Source: Bifidobacterium breve (lineage in GTDB: Bacteria > Actinomycetota > Thermoleophilia > Miltoncostaeales > Miltoncostaeaceae). Taken from it: a DNA stretch of 15,415 nucleotides. The translations under genes were made by a program, and so were the position numbers. The notes under the pieces were generated by a model. That model was not told the origin of the DNA. It saw nothing but the letters and a program-made list of their open reading frames with translations, and searched no databases. Below are positions 6,395 to 13,419 of the stretch, piece after piece (position 1 is the stretch's first letter; every line of letters begins with the position of its first letter). The stretch lies in contig CAMCOB010000022.1 in assembly GCA_945876305.1 (NCBI GenBank), positions 1 to 15,415 of the forward strand. The letters are read 5' to 3'.

Positions 6395-6407
6395 TAGAAT
6401 GGGCCCC
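6395..6407 (+). promoter_or_regulatory. Leaderless-type -10 of the toxin-antitoxin operon
   Basis: TAGAAT (6395-6400) is followed by GGGCCCC and the ATG at 6408. There is no Shine-Dalgarno. This layout decides among three in-frame ATGs (6387, 6399 and 6408). Confidence 0.6.
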
Positions 6408-6665
6408 ATGGCCACAACCGAGCAGACACACGTACCCGTGCATGAGGCGAAAGCGAAGTTCTCGGAGATGATCCGGCGTGTCGGAGAGGGCGAGGAGATC
6501 GTCATTACGAGCCACGGAATGCCCGTGGCCAAGTTGGTGCCGCCGGAGCCACAGAAACTCTCGGGCGAGGCCGCCGTCGCAGCAATTCGCGAGACACGGC
6601 GCGCGATTGCGATCCGCATCACGCCGGAGGAGATCCGTGAGTGGATCGATGATGGGCGGATGTGA
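6408..6665 (+). CDS. Antitoxin of the Phd/YefM family
   Basis: This 85-aa protein neutralises the PIN toxin encoded next to it and probably represses their shared promoter. The N-terminal half has the Phd/YefM fold pattern: VPVHEAKAKFSEMIRRV (residues 9-25), then GEEIVITSHGMPVAKLVP (28-45). The C-terminal part (about 50-85) is charged and would wrap the toxin. ATG at 6408 is chosen from the -10 spacing; two earlier in-frame ATGs would overlap the promoter. Its last four bases overlap the toxin's GTG start (GTGA), the standard tight coupling of such pairs. Confidence 0.9.
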   Translation: MATTEQTHVPVHEAKAKFSEMIRRVGEGEEIVITSHGMPVAKLVPPEPQKLSGEAAVAAIRETRRAIAIRITPEEIREWIDDGRM

Positions 6666-7072
6666 CGACCGATTTCGTCCTGGATGCCTCAACCACGATC
6701 ACGCTCTACCTCGAGGACGAGGAGGCGCACATGGTGGTGCCCGTCCTGAACGCCATGTGCAACGGATCCGTTGTGGTCCCGGGCATCTGGTCGTTTGAGA
6801 TGAGCAATATCCTCGTTACTGGAGTGAGGCGAGGCAGGTTCAGCGCAGCGAAGGCGGCGCGTCTCGCAGACGACCTGAGCCGGCTGCGACTCGTGCACGA
6901 CGAGCGCCCGGTCGATATCGGCGAACTTGCGGCGTACGGGGCGGCCAACGGCCTCACGGGTTACGACGCGGCGTACCTGATGACCGCCCTGCGACGCGGC
7001 ATTGCGCTGGCCACGAACGACCGGCGGCTCGCCGACGCCGCCCGGGCTGCGGGCGTCCCTCTTATCGCCTGA
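6662..7072 (+). CDS. vapC: PIN-domain ribonuclease toxin (VapC family)
   Basis: PIN toxins are Mg2+-dependent endoribonucleases that cut tRNA, rRNA or mRNA when the antitoxin is lost. The 136-aa product is the usual length. The acidic residues of the active site are in place: Asp8 (FVLDAS), Glu46 (WSFEMSN), Asp102 (TGYDAAYL) and Asp120 (LATNDRRL). The end, ADAARAAGVPLI, is typical of the family. It starts at GTG, overlapping the antitoxin stop by 4 nt. The target RNA cannot be told from sequence. The pair looks intact and functional; no transposon or att site is seen nearby. Confidence 0.92.
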   Translation: MTTDFVLDASTTITLYLEDEEAHMVVPVLNAMCNGSVVVPGIWSFEMSNILVTGVRRGRFSAAKAARLADDLSRLRLVHDERPVDIGELAAYGAANGLTGYDAAYLMTALRRGIALATNDRRLADAARAAGVPLIA

Positions 7073-7117
7073 GCCATTATCGGGCCGCAATCTGCGGGAC
7101 GCTGCCACCATCAGGCC

Positions 7118-9127
7118 ATGCCCAACCGACTCGCCGACGAAGCCTCCCTGTACCTGCGCCAGCATGCGGACAATCCCGTGGACTGGTGGCCATGGTGCGA
7201 TGAGGCATTCACCGAGGCCCGTGACCGCGACGTGCCGGTGCTGCTGTCGGTGGGCTACTCGTCGTGCCACTGGTGCCATGTGATGGCGCACGAGTCATTT
7301 GAGGACCCGACAACCGCGGGGACGATGAACGCCGATTTCGTTCCCGTGAAGGTGGATCGCGAGGAGCGCCCCGACGTTGACGCGCTCTATATGCAGGCCA
7401 CGCTGTCGATGACCGGCCAGGGCGGCTGGCCCATGACCGTGTTTCTCACCCCCACCGGCGAGCCATTCTGGGCAGGCACCTACTTTCCACCGGAGCCCCG
7501 GCATGGCATGCCGTCATTCCTGCAGATCTTGGATGGTGTGACCGAGGCCTGGCGTGAGCGCCGTGGCGAGGTGATGGAGCAAGCGGGGATGCTGGCGCGG
7601 GGCATCCAGCAGCAGAACGCCGTGACGCCTGCGTCGGGACCCGGTGGCCGGGAGGTCATCGGCGAGGCCCTGGCCGCCATGGACGAGCGGTACGACATGG
7701 TGAATGGCGGGTTCGGAGGAGCACCCAAGTTCCCACCATCGGTGGCACTCGACTTCCTGCTGCGCCGCGCCTGGGCCGATCCTGCCGATGCGAATGCACG
7801 TGGCATGGCCGCCAGCACCCTGCGGGCCATGGCAGCCGGTGGGGTGTTCGATCAGATCGGGGGCGGGTTCCACCGCTACGCCGTAGACGCGATCTGGCTG
7901 GTGCCCCACTTCGAGAAGATGCTGTACGACAACGCGCTCCTTCTTGGTGACTACGCCCTCGGTGCACGGGTGCTTGACGATCCGGCACACGCGGCGACGG
8001 CCGAGGCCATCGCCGGGTACCTGTTGCGCGAGATGCGTGTGGACGGTGGTGCATTTGCCGCGGCGCAGGATGCCGACTCCCCGGGCGGCGAGGGTGCGTT
8101 CTTCACGTGGACGCCGGATGAGATCACTGCGGTGCTTGGCCCGGCCGATGCCGAGGGCGCACTGGCGCGATTCGGTGTGACCGACCGCGGCAACTTTGAG
8201 GGGCGCACCATCCTCCACGTGGCCGACCCGACGCACGATGTGACGGCGGCCGCGTGCAACCGGCTGCTGACGGCACGTGGTACGCGACCTGCCCCGGACC
8301 GCGACGACAAGGTCATCGCATCGTGGAATGGCCTCGCAATCGGCGCCCTGGCCACGGCGGGTGGCGTGCTCGACCGGCCGGAATGGGTGGATGCGGCCCG
8401 GGCTGCCGCACGATTTGTGCTCGACGAGATGGTGGTGGACGACCGGCTGATGCGGGTGCACGCACACGGCCGCGCGCGCCATCTGGGCACCCTCGACGAC
8501 CACGCCGATCTCGCAGATGGCCTGCTTGCGCTTTACGCGCGCGACTTCAACCCCGACTGGCTGCTGGCTGCGCGCGCGCTTGCCGACGCCATCATCACCC
8601 TGTTCGCCGCGCCCGAGGGCGGATTCTTCCTCGCGGGCAGCGACGCGCCCGCCTTGGTTGCCCGCACCCGCAACCTCGAGGACCACCCCACCCCATCCGG
8701 CAACGCCCAGGCGGCATGGGTGATGGCCCGCCTGCACCTGCTCACCGGCGATACCCGGTACGCACGGGCAGCCGAGGGCGCCGTGGCGCTGGTGACCGGT
8801 TCGGTGGCCTCGTGGCCCCATGCATTTGGACGGGCCCTCGCCACCATTGACCTGCTGACCTCGCCTCCGATGGAGGTGGCCATCTCAGGGCCACTGGACG
8901 ACCCGGCGACGCACGCGCTCGTGTCTGCGGCGCAGGGTGCCGTGGGGCCGTATGCGGTGATCGCCGCAGGAGATCCCGCCGACGCCCGGGCAGCCACGGC
9001 GGCACCACTGCTTGCCAATCGCCCACTGGTGCATGGCCTGCCGGCCGCGTATGTATGCAGCGGGTTCGCCTGCCGCGCGCCTCTCACCGATGCCGACGCC
9101 CTCGCCAGCACTATCGCCGCCACCTGA
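7118..9127 (+). CDS. Thioredoxin-fold/six-hairpin protein, DUF255 (YyaL/SSP411 family)
   Basis: The family is widespread in bacteria and animals (human SPATA20), but its exact reaction is not established. The 669-aa product has the usual two parts. The N-terminal thioredoxin-like domain (about 1-165) opens with NRLADEASLYLRQHADNPVDW, has the hallmark CHWCH at 50-54 in place of CxxC, and includes GGWPMTVFLTPTGEPFWAGTYFPP. The rest (about 180-660) is an alpha/alpha six-hairpin barrel like that of glycosidases, with FHRYAVDAIWLVPHFEKMLYDNA. The ATG is chosen by homology. No Shine-Dalgarno is visible; CACCAT 6 nt upstream is a degenerate -10. The toxin stop is 45 nt upstream and bolA follows after 43 nt. 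Confidence 0.93.
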   Translation: MPNRLADEASLYLRQHADNPVDWWPWCDEAFTEARDRDVPVLLSVGYSSCHWCHVMAHESFEDPTTAGTMNADFVPVKVDREERPDVDALYMQATLSMTGQGGWPMTVFLTPTGEPFWAGTYFPPEPRHGMPSFLQILDGVTEAWRERRGEVMEQAGMLARGIQQQNAVTPASGPGGREVIGEALAAMDERYDMVNGGFGGAPKFPPSVALDFLLRRAWADPADANARGMAASTLRAMAAGGVFDQIGGGFHRYAVDAIWLVPHFEKMLYDNALLLGDYALGARVLDDPAHAATAEAIAGYLLREMRVDGGAFAAAQDADSPGGEGAFFTWTPDEITAVLGPADAEGALARFGVTDRGNFEGRTILHVADPTHDVTAAACNRLLTARGTRPAPDRDDKVIASWNGLAIGALATAGGVLDRPEWVDAARAAARFVLDEMVVDDRLMRVHAHGRARHLGTLDDHADLADGLLALYARDFNPDWLLAARALADAIITLFAAPEGGFFLAGSDAPALVARTRNLEDHPTPSGNAQAAWVMARLHLLTGDTRYARAAEGAVALVTGSVASWPHAFGRALATIDLLTSPPMEVAISGPLDDPATHALVSAAQGAVGPYAVIAAGDPADARAATAAPLLANRPLVHGLPAAYVCSGFACRAPLTDADALASTIAAT

Positions 9128-9158
9128 CCGTTAACGGGGCAGAGCGGGCCACCACGGC

Positions 9159-9170
9159 TATTCTCCGCCC
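9159..9170 (+). promoter_or_regulatory. Leaderless-type -10 of the bolA-grx-mptA operon
   Basis: TATTCT (9159-9164), 6 nt, then GTG (9171). There is no Shine-Dalgarno. It lies in the 43-nt gap after the DUF255 gene. Confidence 0.5.
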
Positions 9171-9407
9171 GTGGCCGACCTTGACGAAATCCAGACCATG
9201 ATCGAGGTCGCGCTCCCGGGTGCGGTCGTCGAGGTGCAGGACCACGGTGGTGGCGACCATCTGGCCGCCGTCGTGGTGGCACCGCAGTTCGCCGGCATGA
9301 GCCGGCTTGAGCAGCACAAGGCCGTCTACGCGGCCGTCCAGGCGCGCATCGACGACGGCGCCATCCACGCACTCGCCCTGAAGACACGGCTCCCGGAGGA
9401 CGCATGA
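9171..9407 (+). CDS. BolA-family protein
   Basis: BolA proteins bind a bridging [2Fe-2S] cluster together with CGFS monothiol glutaredoxins and act in iron-sulfur trafficking or iron sensing. The 78-aa product shows the family pattern: an N-terminal helix (IQTMIEVALPGAVVEVQD), a central HLAAVVVAPQFAGMSRLEQHKAVYAAV (residues 30-56), and the C-terminal IHALALKTRLP with its conserved histidine. It starts at GTG, placed by the -10 spacing. Its stop overlaps the glutaredoxin ATG (ATGA). The gene next door is its usual partner, which strongly supports the call. Confidence 0.93.
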   Translation: MADLDEIQTMIEVALPGAVVEVQDHGGGDHLAAVVVAPQFAGMSRLEQHKAVYAAVQARIDDGAIHALALKTRLPEDA

Positions 9408-9748
9408 GCGACGTCACGACCATGAGCGACGAGGAGATCCTCGCGCAGATCAAGGCGGAGACCGCGGGCAGCCGCATCTTCCTCTATATGAAGGGCACGC
9501 CTGACGCGCCCGCCTGCGGATTCTCAATGCGTGTGGTGCAGATGCTGAGCCACCTTGAGGTGGAGTACGGCTCCCGCGACATCCTTGAGGACGCGCGCGT
9601 TCGGCAGATCCTGTCGACGTGGTCGGACTGGCCCACCATTCCGCAGCTGTTCGTGGACGGCACGCTGGTTGGCGGATGCGACATCGTCACCGAGCTCTTC
9701 CAGGACGGCGAGCTGCAGCAGATGCTTCCCGGCGCGAAGGCCTCGTAG
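9404..9748 (+). CDS. grxD: Monothiol glutaredoxin of CGFS type (Grx4 family)
   Basis: CGFS glutaredoxins carry and transfer [2Fe-2S] clusters and pair with BolA. The 114-aa product is the usual length. It has the glutathione- and cluster-binding motif at 38-41 (CGFS) in the typical setting YMKGTPDAPACGFSMRVVQML. Downstream come WPTIPQLFVDGTLVGGCDI (TIPQ is the cis-proline loop) and a C-terminal helix. ATG at 9404 has GGAGG close upstream (about 4 nt). A second in-frame ATG at 9422 would give a shorter N-terminus. It overlaps bolA by 4 nt. Confidence 0.96.
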   Translation: MSDVTTMSDEEILAQIKAETAGSRIFLYMKGTPDAPACGFSMRVVQMLSHLEVEYGSRDILEDARVRQILSTWSDWPTIPQLFVDGTLVGGCDIVTELFQDGELQQMLPGAKAS

Positions 9749-9753
9749 GCGCC

Positions 9754-10737
9754 ATGTCAAGTCACCCCGTGGAGTTCTCAGAGGACCTGCAGGACACCCC
9801 GCCGGCGATCCGCATCGGGCTCTCCCGGGCTGGAGTGACGCGCTCGGCCAAAGCCATCCGCATGGGATTCGGCGGCAGCGAGCACTTCATGGATGCCGAC
9901 GTGGAGTGCCTGGTTGATCTCGACCCCGACCAGAAGGGCGTGCACATGTCGCGCTTTGAGGAGGAGGTCAACGAGGCCATCGATCAGGTGTTCATCGGCG
10001 AGAACGCAGTTGCCATTGAGCAGCTTGCGGAGAACATCGCCCGTCGAGTGGTGGAGCGCCAGGGTGCGCTTCGCGGCACCGCGACCATCCGTGCGCGCTA
10101 CCCCAAGGAGCGCCGCACTCCGGTGACCGACGTGCCCACGCAGGAGATGTACGGGCTCATCGGCATGGCATCGGCCCGCCCTGGGCACTCACGACGTGCC
10201 GTCGGCGTATCGGCGCAGGGTATGAATGCCTGCCCCTGTGCACAGGGCCTGGTGCGCGAGCAGGCTGAGGCGGCGTTGTCGGCCGACGGATTCACCGATG
10301 ACGAGATCGCCCGCATCGTCGCCCGCGTGCCCATCGCCACCCATAACCAGCGCGCACGCGGCACCCTCATCGTGGGTGTCCCCGGGATGGTGGACATCCC
10401 CGCCGACGACCTCATTGCCATCGTCGAGGACGGCATGTCATCGGAGATCTACGAACTGCTGAAGCGGCCCGATGAGCTGTACGTGGTGGACCGCGCGCAC
10501 CGTCGTCCCCGTTTTGTTGAGGACAGCGTGCGCGCAATGATCGCCGGGGTCATCGAGCAGTTTCCCGGCCTGCCGGACGATGCCTTCGTGTCGGCGCATC
10601 AGGAGAACTACGAGACCATCCACACCCACGACGTCGAAGCCGAGCGGTACGGCGTGCTGGGGCAGATGCGGGCCGAGGTGGCAGGTGGCGAGCACTCCAG
10701 CCGACACCTCACTGTTACGGAGTGGCTCGACGCCTAA
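9754..10737 (+). CDS. mptA: GTP cyclohydrolase, MptA/FolE2 family (MptA-like)
   Basis: These enzymes open the ring of GTP in the first step of folate-type (FolE2) or methanopterin-type (MptA) pterin synthesis, and are unrelated in sequence to FolE. The 327-aa product has the Cys motif GMNACPCAQGLVREQ (about 153-167), then a roughly 35-residue helical insert before ATHNQRARGTL. In bacterial FolE2 the Cys motif and HNQR are close together; the insert is the archaeal MptA arrangement. MptA needs Fe(II) and makes dihydroneopterin cyclic phosphate, so the product here is uncertain. The C-terminal half has the conserved EDSVR and HQENYETIH. It follows the glutaredoxin by 5 nt and is probably co-transcribed. 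Its stop overlaps that of the convergent plsY. Confidence 0.88.
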   Translation: MSSHPVEFSEDLQDTPPAIRIGLSRAGVTRSAKAIRMGFGGSEHFMDADVECLVDLDPDQKGVHMSRFEEEVNEAIDQVFIGENAVAIEQLAENIARRVVERQGALRGTATIRARYPKERRTPVTDVPTQEMYGLIGMASARPGHSRRAVGVSAQGMNACPCAQGLVREQAEAALSADGFTDDEIARIVARVPIATHNQRARGTLIVGVPGMVDIPADDLIAIVEDGMSSEIYELLKRPDELYVVDRAHRRPRFVEDSVRAMIAGVIEQFPGLPDDAFVSAHQENYETIHTHDVEAERYGVLGQMRAEVAGGEHSSRHLTVTEWLDA

Positions 10738-11336
10738 GTTGCGGCGCCGTTCTTGCGTCCGAACTGGATGCGGCTCTCATCACCGTGCACCAAGCGCACG
10801 ATGTTCTCACGGTGCTTGTAGATAACGAACACGCCCGCCAGCGCGATGAAGACCACGTACGACCACGGCGCGCCGAACACGTAGGCAAGCGGAGCGGCAG
10901 CCAGGGCAGCGACAATGCTCGCCACAGACACGTAGCGCGTGAACACCACCAGCAGGATCCACAGCACCAGCAGTACGCCACTTGCCGAGGGCACCAGACC
11001 GATCATTGCGCCCGCTCCCACGGCCACACCCTTGCCGCCCTTGAAGTGGGTCCATACCGGAAAGACGTGACCCAGAATCGCGAGCGCCGCGGCTGCGAGG
11101 GGCCAGGGGTTATTGGTGAGTGCCACCGCCACGAGCACCGCGGCAGCCCCCTTGGCGATGTCGAGCACCATTACCGCGACACCCGCCGTGCGTCCGAGGG
11201 TGCGGAACACGTTGGTGGCCCCCAGATTGCCGCTCCCCGCTTCGCGCAGATCAACTCCGTGCAACTTGCCGGCGATCAGTGCGAAGGGGATGGAACCCAG
11301 GAGGTAGGCGAGGGCAAGCGCGAGTGCCTGGTTCAC
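10734..11336 (-). CDS. plsY: Acyl-phosphate:glycerol-3-phosphate acyltransferase PlsY
   Basis: PlsY is an integral membrane enzyme that transfers an acyl group from acyl-phosphate to glycerol-3-phosphate, the first step of phospholipid synthesis. The 200-aa product has the family's blocks: AYLLGSIPFALIAGKL near the start, the motif REAGSGNLGATNVFRTLG (about 35-52), and the glycine-rich FKGGKGVAVGAGAMIGL (about 103-119). About five hydrophobic helices are evident. GTG at 11334-11336 overlaps the pgsA stop by 4 nt (GTGA). The TAG stop (10736-10734) shares bases with the stop of the facing cyclohydrolase gene. Confidence 0.96.
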   Translation of the reverse strand: MNQALALALAYLLGSIPFALIAGKLHGVDLREAGSGNLGATNVFRTLGRTAGVAVMVLDIAKGAAAVLVAVALTNNPWPLAAAALAILGHVFPVWTHFKGGKGVAVGAGAMIGLVPSASGVLLVLWILLVVFTRYVSVASIVAALAAAPLAYVFGAPWSYVVFIALAGVFVIYKHRENIVRLVHGDESRIQFGRKNGAAT

Positions 11337-11908
11337 GGATCTCCGGTGACGTCGGGAGCCGGCTGGCGGTTTTCGAAGAGCCGTCGTCGGGCCATGATGA
11401 AGTAGTAGGCGCCCGACAGCACGGTGAGCACCACGGCCAGCCAGAGCAGGGCGTCGTACTGCCACTGCTGGCCCACCTGCAGAACGATCCAGGCGATGGC
11501 CACGTTCTGGCTGACGGTCTTGGCCTTGCCGAACCGGCTTGCGGGAATGACCAACTTCTCGCTGATTGCCACGAGCCTGAGGCCGGTCACCGCGAACTCG
11601 CGGGTGATGATGACCATGGCGATCCACGCGCTGACCTGGGCCACCTCCACCAGACACAGAAGCGCGCCAGTCACCAACAGCTTGTCGGCCAGCGGGTCGA
11701 GGAAGGCTCCCGCCACCGTGACCTGTCCGCGGGATCTCGCCAGCCACCCATCGAGTGAATCGGTGCCAGCGGCAATGACGTACAACCAGAAGGCCGCCCA
11801 CCGGTCGAAGGTGCCGTCCGTGAGGATGAGCGCCATCACCACCGGGATCAGCGCGATGCGGGCCGCGGTCACGAGGAGTGCCGGATTCATTGACGTGCGG
11901 GCGGACAC
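11333..11908 (-). CDS. pgsA: CDP-diacylglycerol-glycerol-3-phosphate 3-phosphatidyltransferase
   Basis: PgsA makes phosphatidylglycerophosphate, precursor of phosphatidylglycerol and cardiolipin, in the membrane. The 191-aa product has the CDP-alcohol phosphotransferase motif DxxDGxxAR...GxxxDxxxD, read here as DSLDGWLARSRG then GAFLDPLADK. Four to six hydrophobic helices are apparent. The end (MARRRLFENRQPAPDVTGDP) is hydrophilic. GTG at 11906-11908 is chosen from the TAATCT hexamer 7 nt upstream; ATG at 11888-11890 would shorten it by six residues and is the alternative. It heads the pgsA-plsY pair and is divergent from the amidase gene. A related phosphatidylinositol-type enzyme cannot be fully excluded, but PgsA fits best. 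Confidence 0.9.
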   Translation of the reverse strand: MSARTSMNPALLVTAARIALIPVVMALILTDGTFDRWAAFWLYVIAAGTDSLDGWLARSRGQVTVAGAFLDPLADKLLVTGALLCLVEVAQVSAWIAMVIITREFAVTGLRLVAISEKLVIPASRFGKAKTVSQNVAIAWIVLQVGQQWQYDALLWLAVVLTVLSGAYYFIMARRRLFENRQPAPDVTGDP

Positions 11909-11921
11909 GTCCGGGAGATTA
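11909..11921 (-). promoter_or_regulatory. Leaderless-type -10 of pgsA-plsY
   Basis: On the minus strand TAATCT (11921-11916), 7 nt, then GTG (11908). There is no Shine-Dalgarno. Confidence 0.5.
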
Positions 11922-11967
11922 GGCGGCGGGGGAACCTCACCACCCGATCTCCCCCGCACACGGTGCG

Positions 11968-12723
11968 ATGCTGGCCCGCATCATGAGACGACTCCTCGCA
12001 CCCGCACTCGCAATCGCCGTGCTGTCGGCACCCGCCATCGGCTCGGCGGCGGCGCCCATCGTGTGGGTGCAGGCCGGTCATGCATCCCCCGGCGAGCCCG
12101 GCTATTCGGCCCAGACCGGGGCCGGTGGTGGACCGTTCGGCAGCGAGATCGCGTTCAACGTGAAGGTGCGCGACGACATGGTGACCCGCCTGAAGGCAGC
12201 CGGGGTTGATGCCCGCCCGCTCGTGAGCAAGGTCATGCCGATGGGCGCATCCGGCGCCACGTTCATCTCGATCCACTTCGACTCGCCGGGCGGCGGTGCA
12301 GGGGTGGGACGGGCGGTCGTGGGCGGCGGCGAGAACTACTACCACGGGGAGGGAACGGGCGATGCGAGCCAGACGCCCTACGGGGACAGCGGCTCGCACC
12401 GGCTGCCGGCCACGAAAGTGACCGCCGCCGTGGCCGCGAATTCGGCCAACCTGGCCACCCGCATCAGCTCTGCGCTCAAGGGCATTCACACACCAGCCAA
12501 CGGGGCATCGGCCAGGTTCAACGGCGTCGAGCCGCCGAACGGCAACGTGCGGATGGTCCACTTCTACGGCTACTACCGCACCAAGGCCGATGCCCGCGTG
12601 CTGGTGGAGGTTGGCGCCGCCGGCAGCGACGACCAGTTCCTGCGCAAGGTGCCACTCATCGGTTCCACGCTGTCAGCCACGATCGTCAAGGATCTGAAGG
12701 CCCGCAAGCTCCTGTCGCGTTAG
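11968..12723 (+). CDS. Secreted N-acetylmuramoyl-L-alanine amidase (Amidase_3 type)
   Basis: Zinc amidases of this type cut the bond between muramic acid and the stem peptide of peptidoglycan. The 251-aa product begins with a signal peptide: IMRRLLAPALAIAVLSAP, then an AxA site near residues 27-29. The metal and catalytic residues are in the expected places: His38 (WVQAGHASPG), Glu60 (FGSEIAFN), His103 (FISIHFDSP) and Glu214 (VLVEVGAAG). The middle part (about 105-190) is Gly-rich and divergent. Starts at 11968 and 11983 are both possible; the second gives the cleaner signal peptide (MRRLL). Neither has a clear Shine-Dalgarno or leaderless -10. It stands alone, converging on the next gene. 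Confidence 0.82.
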   Translation: MLARIMRRLLAPALAIAVLSAPAIGSAAAPIVWVQAGHASPGEPGYSAQTGAGGGPFGSEIAFNVKVRDDMVTRLKAAGVDARPLVSKVMPMGASGATFISIHFDSPGGGAGVGRAVVGGGENYYHGEGTGDASQTPYGDSGSHRLPATKVTAAVAANSANLATRISSALKGIHTPANGASARFNGVEPPNGNVRMVHFYGYYRTKADARVLVEVGAAGSDDQFLRKVPLIGSTLSATIVKDLKARKLLSR

Positions 12724-12746
12724 CCAGCAAGCGGCATCACAAGGCA

Positions 12747-12760
12747 GGGGTGGCCACCCC
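12747..12760. repeat. Perfect palindrome between convergent genes
   Basis: GGGGTGGCCACCCC is fully self-complementary, 24 nt after the amidase stop. It could be a bidirectional transcription end, but no T run follows on either strand. The rest of the 76-nt gap holds nothing visible. Confidence 0.45.
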
Positions 12761-12799
12761 GGGCCCGAAAACGCCATAGGGGTGATCGAAACCCGACTG

Positions 12800-13201
12800 C
12801 TACTTCGCCTGCGTACCGCCGCCCCGGATGCCATGCACCGGTCGGCCAGCGGCAATCCACTGGTAGTACGAGCACGCCGGACCCATTGAGGTCTGGTACT
12901 CGATCACCCGCGGGTTGCGACCGACTTCCTTCGCGATCTGCGCGTGCGTGAGCAGGTTGGGGTCGTCCATCTCGGGCCAGCAGATCACCAGATGCGCCGC
13001 GGTGATGTGCTTGGCCACAAAGCCGCAACCCTCAGCCGGGCATGGCCAGGGATCGGTGGAGATGCAGTACCAGCCGTCGAAGTCCTGATCGGAGTCGTCG
13101 GTCCACAACTGCTCGTCCACACCAGTGGACTCGTCGGTCATCTCGATGACGCCGACGCCGGGGCCGGTGGCCGGATTGAGAATGCGTTCCTGATCGCTCA
13201 C
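12800..13201 (-). CDS. Small protein of unknown function with a zinc-finger-like motif
   Basis: I do not recognise this 133-aa protein. The middle has CPAEGCGFVAKHITAAH (residues 54-70), giving C-x4-C-x5-H-x4-H. Flanking cysteines are Cys46 (WYCIS) and Cys74 (VICWP), and the whole resembles a C2H2 zinc finger. The first 40 residues are acidic and probably disordered. The C-terminal half includes HAQIAKEVGRNPRVIEYQTS, helix-turn-helix-like in spacing, and GRPVHGIRGGG. GTG at 13199-13201 is chosen because TAAGAT lies exactly 7 nt upstream. Nucleic-acid binding is possible, but this is inference. Monocistronic, facing the amidase gene. Confidence 0.75.
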   Translation of the reverse strand: MSDQERILNPATGPGVGVIEMTDESTGVDEQLWTDDSDQDFDGWYCISTDPWPCPAEGCGFVAKHITAAHLVICWPEMDDPNLLTHAQIAKEVGRNPRVIEYQTSMGPACSYYQWIAAGRPVHGIRGGGTQAK

Positions 13202-13214
13202 GGGCGGGATCTTA
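13202..13214 (-). promoter_or_regulatory. Leaderless-type -10 of the zinc-finger-like gene
   Basis: On the minus strand TAAGAT (13214-13209), 7 nt, then GTG (13201). No Shine-Dalgarno. The 218-nt gap to the mutase gene holds the two divergent promoters and no gene. Confidence 0.5.
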
Positions 13215-13352
13215 CTTCCACTCACGTGGCCCGCCAGCAGGGACATCGGTCCGTGACACCGGCACTCCACCCCGCCGATGTGTCACGGTCAGATGAGCCA
13301 CCGAAGCCGACAGGTATGCGCATGCCCGTATCGACGGTGGAAACCGGGGGTT

Positions 13353-13361
13353 TGGTACCTT
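13353..13361 (+). promoter_or_regulatory. Candidate extended -10 promoter of the mutase operon
   Basis: TGG TACCTT, followed by CCCGC, 58 nt before the GTG start. It is identical over 14 nt to the promoter-like site upstream of rpmG. The leader contains an 8-bp palindrome, CACGCGTG (13369-13376). No good -35 is seen. Confidence 0.45.
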
Positions 13362-13419
13362 CCCGCGGCACGCGTGGAACCCCGACCCTGCGTGTCCGTC
13401 AACACCACAGGGAGCGCGC

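Noticed and set aside
5919..6665. Open frame of 248 aa joining sequence opposite the J-domain gene to the antitoxin
   Set aside because: Only the last 85 residues look like a protein family, and the promoter at 6395-6400 lies inside the frame. The upstream part is a shadow of the J-domain gene.
6408..7072. Toxin-antitoxin pair as part of a mobile island
   Set aside because: No integrase, transposase, att-like repeats or clear composition shift around it; flanking genes look chromosomal.
7514..8821. 435-aa open frame on the minus strand
   Set aside because: Antisense to the strongly recognised DUF255 gene, rich in His and Arg with no motif.
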